From Hofstenia miamia (Eukaryota > Xenacoelomorpha > Acoela), in assembly GCA_004352715.1 (NCBI GenBank), contig SCFE01000066.1:182072-246071 (forward strand): 64,000 nt of DNA, given 5' to 3'. The number at the start of each line of letters is the position of its first letter. Within the stretch, counting starts at the first letter, position 1. Under the pieces are notes generated by a model that searched no databases, was not told where the DNA came from, and saw only the letters and a list, made by a program, of their open reading frames with translations. Made by a program: the position numbers and the translations under genes. Positions 55,201 to 64,000 of this stretch are shown piece by piece.

Positions 55201-55926
55201 TTTTACACAACGGTCTTTTCTCAACACTTCTTTTTGATTTATACAGATTTTCGGTGGGAGGGGGGGTGTACACATTTGCTGACTGTTACATCTCTTGTCA
55301 ACTTTGCATGTTTCCAGTTTATTTTATTCACACATAAAAATATAGGTACATAGTATTTTAAAGATAGATTGCTAAGAATTTTGAGAAAAAAGCAAACTCA
55401 TATTTTGTAAGCATAGGAGCTCTACAATATCAGCCATATATCAAGTGTAAGGTTGAATATTGCTAAAAAAATACCAATATTAATACATGCTTGATTAAAA
55501 TACACGATTTAGAAACCAGAAATATTAAAAACATGTGAAATATTGCAAATTAGTACAAACAATGAAAACAAAAACATTAAATTCAAGAGATCAAAGGCGC
55601 ACCAATGTTTCTATGTGTAGATGTATTTTGAGCTCTAAACCAAAGCCCCCAGTTTTACATGTATTTTGTGATTGAAATCAATGCAAAGTTTCAGCTCAAT
55701 GAAGTATAAAAGGCTTAAAAATATTAAGCTTTTATTGAATAAAATCGTAGCAACATTATCATAAATCATCAAAAACATTAATGCACAGTGCAAAGCTTTT
55801 ATACATGTGACAAAAAGTACTCGTTGGTTTACCATAATCCAATACTTGTCGGTTTACCTTATGATAAACTGGTAAACGTAATCAATTAGCCTAGTAATTG
55901 TTCATATCATTCTTCCCATCTTTTTT
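52276..55926. other. Gene-free stretch with local repeats at 54550-55110
   Basis: Two to three diverged copies of a roughly 150-bp unit, containing TTTTTCAAATRCAYTGCTAT and ACTTACATGAYAAAGGCAAT, lie at 54550-55110. A palindromic GGGCTGGCCTTGCGTCAAGG occurs near 52826. The 97-codon frame at 53992-54285 has no recognisable family. Confidence 0.4.
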
Positions 55927-57455
55927 TCAATCCTGCAGGTGATAGTATCCTGATGTTAGCATCTCCAGACGTTTAGGCGGCTTAGAAATTCGGGATGATC
56001 GACGTGGGCGAAACAACTCTGACTGCGAAGTATCTTTGGAATATTTGGGAAATTCTAAAGTGTCATTGCTAGTGAGAATGTCTCGGTTAGCAAAATCCTG
56101 GACAACTGTTGTTGGCTTGGATGACTCGGCATAATCTACACCAGAAATCACAGTAGGAGGATTTGATTCGTTAGGAGGATTCAAGCCTTCCGGCATTGCA
56201 ACTGTTGTGCATTCGTGGACAGTTTCTGTTTCAGACGGCGAAAGTGGAGCCAATGAAGTGGTTCAAACAGTATCAATTCTGCTTCCTGCAGTCCGAATCC
56301 TTGCAAAATGCGGCGAAATTACATCAAGAATCTCAACTGGATCACAAATAGGATTGCTCTTGCACCCAACATGACGTTTCAGCAATGCTTCATTGCCAGA
56401 AATTAGCCAATAAGGGAGAGAGAATCCTTGTGTACATTTTCATTGAAATTTAAAAAAATGGCTTTGCGGAGTCTCGCCAGTTGTTGTGCACATTAAGGAA
56501 CAAAGAGCTGCTAGTACTTGTGGTAATATCTGCTCCCAGTCAGATTGAGATAAATTGTGGTAATGTATTAGTGTTAAGATACCTTTCCATATAACAACGT
56601 TATATCTTTCATTTTGGCCGTTACACTGCGGGTTATAAGGACACGTTCTTGAACTGGCAATTCCTCGGGAGACCAAAAATTCCTTGTAGTGTTCAGAAGC
56701 ATACACACTTCCACAATCACTATGGATAAATGAAGGAGTTCCAAACAATGCAAAAATTTGTGACAAACAACGGTTAACAGTGGTAGCTTTCATGTCTTTA
56801 GTGGGAAAAGCAAAAGGAAACCGACTGAATTCGTCAATGATTGTGAGCAAATATCGATTCCCAGTATTTCTCGCGGGAATTTTGGGTCCAACAAAATCAA
56901 TGGCAAGCCTTTCGAATGGACGCGTGGCTTTTACTAATGTAGATTTGCCCAGCTTAAAACACTGCCGTTTTATTAACTAACATGAACAACATCTGCTCAC
57001 AATGTTGAGGACTTCTTCCAATGTCGCGGGAATATTATGGGCGGCGGATATACTCCCAAAATCTCGTGACGCCTGCATGTGCTAATGAATCATGAAGTTT
57101 GGTAAGATCAATGCCAGATTCGGTTGCTGCTATTCTTGAGAGTGCATCAGCGATAATGTTTTGTTTGCCAGGACGGTACTGCAAATCCTAGTGGAACTCT
57201 GAGATTTCATCTCACCAGCGGATCAGCTTATCATTTTTAATCCGCGATTTGTTATGAGAAAAAATATAACTAACTGCTTGTTGGTCCGTCTTGACGATTA
57301 CTGGAAAAGTCAGGAGGTAATAATGCCATTTCCGAAATGATTCCACAACATGCTCAACACGTTACCGACAATGTTCTAGAAAAGTAAGAGAGTGGTCTCC
57401 CATTTTGTTGCAAGGTTGCGCCAGATGCATCTGTTTCAAAGCAAAGTTGACCCAA
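55927..57455 (-). pseudogene. Ty3/gypsy-type pol (RNase H, integrase), decayed
   Basis: Minus strand. CFETDASGATLQQNGRPLS at about 57440 starts the RNase H; KTDQQAVSYIFSHN and DLQYRPGKQNIIADALSRI (about 57170) end it. A zinc-finger region with HDSLAHAGVTRFW follows, then the integrase core: FERLAIDFVGPK, LLTIIDEFSRFPFAF (first Asp region), SFIHSDCGSVY (second Asp; usual HSDRG), NPQCNGQNERYN (Glu). The open part is 56850-56440. The tail frame 56253-55927 is basic and Pro-rich (RPRRSSRISKPPKRLE), as in gypsy C-termini. Stops and frameshifts occur in RNase H and the zinc-finger segment, and RT is absent. No LTRs identified. The segment above 56915 is duplicated across an N at 58765. Confidence 0.85.
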
Positions 57456-57689
57456 TTGTTGAATTTATTCAATAATGTAAATCATGTTATATCTTCAATA
57501 CACGAGTGGAGGTGGCCGCCAGAAATGCATTAAGCCATTTATTTAATGTGGCTGGCTTTCCCCAGGAGGCCTATTGTTACCATGGACCTAAACCATGAGC
57601 AATGAAAACAATAATAACAATTCCAAAATAAAATATCTAGTGACATTTGATAACACCCAAGTACTATATAATTTGTAAAAATGTAAGCT

Positions 57690-58240
57690 CGGAGAGTGAA
57701 AAGAGATATTACATCAATGTATATGGGAAAATAAACTATTAACACATAAAAATCATTAAAACAAAAGCATGTACAATGGAAAGAGGAATATTACATCAAT
57801 GTATATAGGAGAGTAAACCATTAACACACAAAAATCATTTGAAAATAAAAGCGTGTTTGGTAAAATAGAAATATTATATCAATGGACATAGGCAAATAAG
57901 CCATTAACACATAAAAATTGCGTTAAAACAAAAACGGGTATGATGGAAAGAGAAATACTGCGTCAATGTATATAGGCGAATAAACTATTAACATATAAAA
58001 ATCGTTTTAAAACAAAAACGTGTTTGGTGAAAATAGAAATATTACATCAATGTATAGAGGCGAATAAAATAAACCATTAACACATAAAAATCATTTTAAA
58101 ACAAAACCGTGTTTGGTAAAATAGAAATATTACATCAATGTATATAGGCGAATAAGCCATTAACACATAAAAATCGCGTTAAAACAAAAACGGGTATGAT
58201 GGAAAGAGAAATATTACAACATTGTATATAAACAGTGATA
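57690..58240. repeat. Minisatellite, unit about 84 bp, roughly seven copies
   Basis: Each unit contains ATTACATCAATGTATATAGG, CCATTAACACATAAAAATC and GTGTTTGGTAAAATAGAAA. It recurs at about 59540-60090 in the duplicated segment. Confidence 0.9.
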
Positions 58241-58322
58241 GTAAAATATGGAAAAACCTATTGTAAAGTCATGTTGTTGAATTATTTATTGGAGTAATAG
58301 TAAACATGTATATCTCAGTTTT

Positions 58323-58764
58323 CATGTAATTTAATTTTTCAAATGCTTGAAACATCCCCTTATCACTATTTCATGCACGTTATACTTATTGGAGTTTAAG
58401 TAATTGATTGAAAATCAAACAAATAACGATTTCAAGAAACATTCATTGTTACATGAAGACATAAAATCACTCTCAAAGAAACGCTCAAAGATGAGGGCAC
58501 TAAACAGTTTTAACAATATGAAATACAAATTACAACAGCAATCTGGAAAAGAACTAGCATGTATAATTAGTTTGTCCGCAATGTGTAATTAAAATGTAAG
58601 CATGCAAACTAAATAATGTGTGGCATAGCAATTAACAAACCATTTAATGAAAATTGACCATATAAATGGGTCACTATAGCAGAGAGGTTTATGGATCAAT
58701 GTAAAATCATTTTGTAAATGTCAAGAATGAGTCAGCAATAATGACGGGGCGTGCATGGGACCCC
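58323..58764. other. Gene-free stretch
   Basis: Downstream flank of the first minisatellite copy. Only a short open frame without recognisable motif (58404-58592). Confidence 0.4.
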
Positions 58765-60175
58765 NAATGGACGCGTGGCTTTTACTAATGTAGATTTGCC
58801 CAGCTTAAAACACTGCCGTTTTATTAACTAACATGAACAACATCTGCTCACAATGTTGAGGACTTCTTCCAATGTCGCGGGAATATTATGGGCGGCGGAT
58901 ATACTCCCAAAATCTCGTGACGCCTGCATGTGCTAATGAATCATGAAGTTTGGTAAGATCAATGCCAGATTCGGTTGCTGCTATTCTTGAGAGTGCATCA
59001 GCGATAATGTTTTGTTTGCCAGGACGGTACTGCAAATCCTAGTGGAACTCTGAGATTTCATCTCACCAGCGGATCAGCTTATCATTTTTAATCCGCGATT
59101 TGTTATGAGAAAAAATATAACTAACTGCTTGTTGGTCCGTCTTGACGATTACTGGAAAAGTCAGGAGGTAATAATGCCATTTCCGAAATGATTCCACAAC
59201 ATGCTCAACACGTTACCGACAATGTTCTAGAAAAGTAAGAGAGTGGTCTCCCATTTTGTTGCAAGGTTGCGCCAGATGCATCTGTTTCAAAGCAAAGTTG
59301 ACCCAATTGTTGAATTTATTCAATAATGTAAATCATGTTATATCTTCAATACACGAGTGGAGGTGGCCGCCAGAAATGCATTAAGCCATTTATTTAATGT
59401 GGCTGGCTTTCCCCAGGAGGCCTATTGTTACCATGGACCTAAACCATGAGCAATGAAAACAATAATAACAATTCCAAAATAAAATATCTAGTGACATTTG
59501 ATAACACCCAAGTACTATATAATTTGTAAAAATGTAAGCTCGGTTAGTGAAAAGAGATATTACATCAATGTATATGGGAAAATAAACTATTAACACATAA
59601 AAATCGTTTTAAAACAAAAGCATGTACAATGGAAAGAGGAATATTACATCAATGTATATAGGAGAGTAAACCATTAACACACAAAAATCATTTGAAAATA
59701 AAAGCGTGTTTGGTAAAATAGAAATATTATATCAATGGACATAGGCAAATAAGCCATTAACACATAAAAATTGCGTTAAAACAAAAACGGGTATGATGGA
59801 AAGAGAAATACTGCGTCAATGTATATAGGCGAATAAACTATTAACATATAAAAATCGTTTTAAAACAAAAACGTGTTTGGTGAAAATAGAAATATTACAT
59901 CAATGTATAGAGGCGAATAAAATAAACCATTAACACATAAAAATCATTTAAAACAAAAACGTGTTTGGTGAAAATAGAAATATTACATCAATGTATATAG
60001 GCGAATAAGCCATTAACACATAAAAATCGCGTTAAAACAAAAACGGGTATGATGGAAAGAGAAATATTACAACATTGTATATAAACAGTGATAGTAAAAT
60101 ATGGAAAAACCTATTGTAAAGTCATGTTGTTGAATTATTTATTGGAGTAATAGTAAACATGTATATCTCAGTTTT

Positions 60176-60780
60176 NNNNNNNNNNNNNNNNNNNNNNNNN
60201 NNNNNNNNNNNNNNNNNNNNNNNNNNNNNNNNNNNNNNNNNNNNNNNNNNNNNNNNNNNNNNNNNNNNNNNNNNNNNNNNNNNNNNNNNNNNNNNNNNNN
60301 NNNNNNNNNNNNNNNNNNNNNNNNNNNNNNNNNNNNNNNNNNNNNNNNNNNNNNNNNNNNNNNNNNNNNNNNNNNNNNNNNNNNNNNNNNNNNNNNNNNN
60401 NNNNNNNNNNNNNNNNNNNNNNNNNNNNNNNNNNNNNNNNNNNNNNNNNNNNNNNNNNNNNNNNNNNNNNNNNNNNNNNNNNNNNNNNNNNNNNNNNNNN
60501 NNNNNNNNNNNNNNNNNNNNNNNNNNNNNNNNNNNNNNNNNNNNNNNNNNNNNNNNNNNNNNNNNNNNNNNNNNNNNNNNNNNNNNNNNNNNNNNNNNNN
60601 NNNNNNNNNNNNNNNNNNNNNNNNNNNNNNNNNNNNNNNNNNNNNNNNNNNNNNNNNNNNNNNNNNNNNNNNNNNNNNNNNNNNNNNNNNNNNNNNNNNN
60701 NNNNNNNNNNNNNNNNNNNNNNNNNNNNNNNNNNNNNNNNNNNNNNNNNNNNNNNNNNNNNNNNNNNNNNNNNNNNNNNN
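60176..60780. other. Assembly gap (605 N)
   Basis: Follows the second copy of the 1.4-kb duplication. Confidence 0.95.
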
Positions 60781-61084
60781 TTAACCATGGTATAAATTTC
60801 ACCATGACTGGAAATTAAAAGCATTTTTTTTCGTAAATATTACAACCCATACATCAAGTGTTAGATCGAATATTGCGTAAAAATACGATTTTTAATAAGT
60901 ATTACAAACTAGTATAAACAAGATGAAAGCAAAATTCAAGGATCAAATGCATACCAATGCTTACATGCAAAGATGTATATGAAATCATACAAAGAAACAG
61001 CATTTCTAAAAAACATAGCAACATCATTGATTAAATTAAAATAGATGTTCCATTTAGAATTTATGCGGATTTTTAATGTTATAA

Positions 61085-63130
61085 TGAAAAGGTCAAGAGT
61101 AAATGTAATTTACCTGATGTTGATAAAACTACAATTTTATGTAATCAATTACCTATTGCTTTTGAAATCTATGTAAAATCAGATATACCTGAATTATGTA
61201 AATCAAAATACATTAGTTATTTTGGAAAAGATTGTGTTGAAGTATTTGTTCAAAAAATTAAAGAATTAGAAAACAAGTTCTTCTTTATGTTTAAACTTGA
61301 CATTTCAATGAAAATTACTAAAAAAGAAAATGAAGAATTTAAAAATGCAAAAGAATGTTATTTATGTGGATGAACAAAGGACTATCAGGTAAAGAGTTGC
61401 CCTTAAAATTAGTAAGAGATCATTGTCATTTAACTGGTAAATACAGAGGTGCAGCTTGTAATAATTGTAATTTGATGGCTCAAAAACAACGAATGGCTTT
61501 TGTACCTTTGTACTTTCATAATTATTCATGATATGATTCACATTTATTTTTCAATGAATTATTTAAATGTAAAGAAAAGTTGGTTATAAAACCCTTATGT
61601 AAAACAGAAGAAGAATATATTTCTGTACAATATGGTTGTATAAGGTTTTTGGATTCTTACAGATTTCTTGCATCATCATTAAATAATTTAGCAAATAATC
61701 TTGAGAAAAAGCCTATTCTAGAGAAATATTTAGGACAATGTGAACTTGTACAATCTAAATTAGCTTACCCAAATGAATTTTTTGATACTCCTAAATCTTA
61801 TGAAATACTTCTAGATAAAAAATCTGACTACTTTTCAACTCTAACTCAAAAGGCTCCAAATGAAGATGAAATAGAAAGAACTAATAAAGTAATTAAAAAG
61901 TATGACATTAAATCTGGAAAGGAATTGACAATATTGTATTTAAAAGTTAATGTCCTATTATTAGCATATATTTTTGAAAATTTTATTAAACTTGGTAAAG
62001 AAAAATATGGTTTAACTCCATTTTATGCATACTCATAAGATAGATATATTAAATCAACAGATGAAAATAAAATTTTGTATATTGATGCAAATAATCTATA
62101 TGGCTTGGCAATGAAACAAAAAAAGAAAGGTAGACCCTTCTGAATATAGCAAATATCAAAATCAAATTGCTCTTAAAAGTGTTTGTCCTACACCAAAGCT
62201 TATTTGTAATCAACATGATAAAACATTCTATTTTTGCCATTATAGGCTATTAAAGTTTTATCTACGAATGGGTATGGAAATGGGTAAAGTGCACAGAGTA
62301 ATTTCATTTAAACAGAAAAAAGTTTTAGAAAAATACATTGACCACAACACTAACATGCGTTCAAAAGCAAAAAATAGTTTTGAAAAAGATTTTTATAAAC
62401 TTTTAAATAATGCTTTCTTTGGAAAAACTTGTGAAAATATTAGAGGACGGATAAATGTAAAAATGTTTAATAAAACTGAGACTACTGAAAAATTAATTAA
62501 GGAGCAAAGTAAGCTAGAATTTAAAACACATTCTGATTTTGATGATTTTCTAGTATATCATTACCATCAAACTAAATTGAAGTTTGATAAACCAATATAT
62601 CTTGGATTTACTGTTTTAGAACTTTCAAAATTGTTAATGTATGAAACTTATTATGATGTATTGCAACCATTTTTTGGTGAAAATAATACAACTTTGAACT
62701 ATATGAATACAGATAGTCTCATTTTAAATATAAAAACTAAAGATATAATTAATGATTTGAAAACACTTAATGATTATTATGAATTATTTGATTTTAGTAA
62801 TTTTGATAAGAATCATGAATTATTCAATGAACAATTTAAAAAGATTCCTGGTTATTTTAAGATAGAAACACCTGAAAGTATTTATTAATTGAGTTTGTTG
62901 CTTTGAAGAGCAAAATGTATTCATATAAAGTTAATGATAAAAGTAAAAACACTTTGAAAGGAATAACAAAAGTTGAGGAAGAAAAGTTAACTTTTAAAGA
63001 TTATAAAAACTGTTTAGAAACAAATAAAGTTGGTGTTTCAAACAATTATACATTGAGAAATAAAAAACATAAAATTAGTTTAATCTCTACAGAGAAGACT
63101 TCTCTCTCATGTAACATAATCGTAATCTAA
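61085..63130 (+). pseudogene. Polinton/Maverick-type protein-primed DNA polymerase B, broken
   Basis: Read in pieces on the plus strand. At about 61370 a zinc-binding motif appears (CYLCG, a TGA, then [19 protein letters not shown]), characteristic of these polymerases. Frame 61580-62038 follows, with CIRFLDSYRFLASSLNNLA. Then ILYIDANNLYGLAMKQ (palm motif A) sits in a frameshifted stretch at 62070-62125. Frame 62268-62888 shows HRVISFKQKKVLEKYI, FEKDFYKLLNNAFFGKT and LNYMNTDSLIL. The last is palm motif C, normally with Asp at the first acidic position but Asn here. SKMYSYKVND at about 62912 continues the C-terminus. At least three stops or frameshifts plus the motif-C change make it inactive. 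No capsid, integrase or TIR is seen nearby. Confidence 0.8.
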
Positions 63131-64000
63131 TCATATGTGGTCAAACTAAGAAAAAAGAAGATGAAACTAAGACTGAATATTAAAATAAAATATTAATTGT
63201 AAAAACATATGATTAAGATTAATTAGTTATTTGTAAATTTATAGTGCAGTAATTTTTGATATTAATTAATTTGGCAAAAAGGCACTAGACCTAAATCGCA
63301 ATTGCTAATTAAGGCAGAAGTGCGTAATCGGCAGACGAAAGAAATTTAAAGCGTTTGAAATTGTAAACAACTGGAATTAGCAGGTACTAGTCAAATATTT
63401 GATTGTTTGTTAATTTTTCACTATAAAAATTGTGTAATTGATCATTTTGGTGATGAAGTTAATTTACTGGATTTACTTTACGTTTTTGTATCAGGTTATT
63501 TTATTTAATACAATGGAAAGCTAAACGTTCGAGCTCTCGGGTATTCTAGACAGTGGTTCACGACTCCAGTTAACGGGTGCATCGTGTATAGCTGGTGCTT
63601 ACCCGAGATGCTCTTAGGTTAGGTGTAGGAATAGGGGTTTTTACTCGTATTAGCTTTCCTATCGTTCGTTGTCAATATTACCATCTTTATTACATTATGC
63701 TATTACATCTAGCTACATTAGGAAACTTCATTATTTGTTTGTATTATATTGAACAGAGTTTATTACGTATGATTACTAGTGGACTGACGGACTATCGATT
63801 CATTCCTTTTGCCTGGACCGTATTGATTGTTCACATGTACTCTAGGTTGGCATGTAATTATTTATATGTAAGGTTATTATATGTACGAACTCATAACAAG
63901 CTATTGCATCCCGGTTGCGAGATTCCTTTATTAAACAACTTCATTGATAACAAGAACAATCAATACAATAAATTAATAAGGTATCACACATTATCACTAT
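63131..64000. other. Gene-free stretch at window end
   Basis: No recognisable gene. It may contain flank of the Polinton-type remnant; the GC-richer patch at about 63525-63620 has no coding motif. Confidence 0.4.

Larger units (their letters stand above)
56915..60175. repeat. 1.4-kb direct duplication joined by a single N
   Basis: 56915-58322 is repeated at 58766-60175 with only a few differences (for example AATCATTAAAAC against AATCGTTTTAAAAC). The junction is N 58765 and copy two ends at the gap 60176. It duplicates gypsy RNase H sequence and the minisatellite. An assembly duplicate or haplotype copy is the most likely explanation. Confidence 0.9.

Noticed and set aside
56915-60175. A genuine tandem segmental duplication
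   Set aside because: The copies are joined by a single N, like four other junctions here, so an assembly cause is more likely.
60122-60824. Long open frames across 60176-60780
   Set aside because: They consist almost entirely of N and carry no information.
1-64000. CRISPR arrays, bacterial operons, tRNA or rRNA genes
   Set aside because: Intron-bearing animal genes rule out a prokaryotic reading, tandem repeats lack unique spacers, and I saw no tRNA B-box or rRNA segment by eye.

Overview
This is an AT-rich, intron-bearing animal genome segment. Only two host genes are securely recognisable, and both are conserved eukaryotic housekeeping genes: S-adenosylhomocysteine hydrolase (AHCY, minus strand, five coding exons, 18723-22571) and the RNA polymerase II CTD phosphatase SSU72 (plus strand, four of its coding exons, 30034-35779). 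Two further isolated exons look like host coding sequence but I cannot name them with confidence (10621-10761 and 36180-36347, both minus). The repertoire of mobile elements (mariner, Tc1, hAT, piggyBac, Polinton-type polymerase, a CR1-like LINE with a 2A motif, copia, gypsy and BEL-like remains) fits an invertebrate, probably aquatic. The sequence alone does not let me name the phylum.

Layout. 1-5.3 kb: a terminal-inverted-repeat (TIR) DNA transposon with a DUF7869-like transposase pseudogene, split by a GC-rich mariner with perfect TIRs. 5.5-6.6 kb: a long palindrome and a decayed Tc1 transposase. 7-10 kb: AT microsatellites and short elements with CAGTGGCGTAC ends. 10.6 kb: an orphan exon. 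13.2-14 kb: a decayed copia pol. 15.1-17.5 kb: a second TIR element with about 150-bp TIRs, a 4-bp target duplication and an unassigned transposase-like pseudogene. 18.7-22.6 kb: AHCY. 24.1-27.7 kb: a candidate piggyBac-type element with TTAA flanks and a 5'-truncated LINE nested inside. 27.8-29.9 kb: hAT and LTR-retroelement remains. 30-36 kb: SSU72, whose first intron holds piggyBac debris. 41.2-41.9 kb: a compact element with a 17-bp flanking repeat. 43-48.4 kb: minisatellite followed by a nearly intact LINE (SGNH-type ORF1, a small hydrophobic ORF, EN-RT ORF2 opening with a 2A-like motif). 48.5-50 kb: a Tc1 element with a dead transposase. 51.8-52.3 kb: a LINE fragment. 55.9-57.5 kb: decayed gypsy pol. 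61.1-63.1 kb: a broken Polinton/Maverick-type DNA polymerase B.

The assembly itself needs care. At five places a run of N (or a single N) is flanked by two near-identical copies of the same sequence (18.5, 31.2, 36.6, 43.4 and 58.8 kb). This looks like unmerged contig ends or haplotypes, not biology. Four larger gaps (3246-3865, 7258-7390, 48953-49256, 60176-60780) remove parts of the mariner transposase, the Tc1 transposase and repeat sequence.

The host genes do not form a visible functional unit. Most of what 'works together' here is within elements: TIRs with their transposases, and the three reading frames of the 44-48 kb LINE. Strongest leads: the DUF7869-like protein sitting inside TIRs, the unassigned TIR element at 15.1-17.5 kb, the 2A motif and extra small ORF of the LINE, and the odd 17-bp-flanked element at 41.2-41.9 kb.
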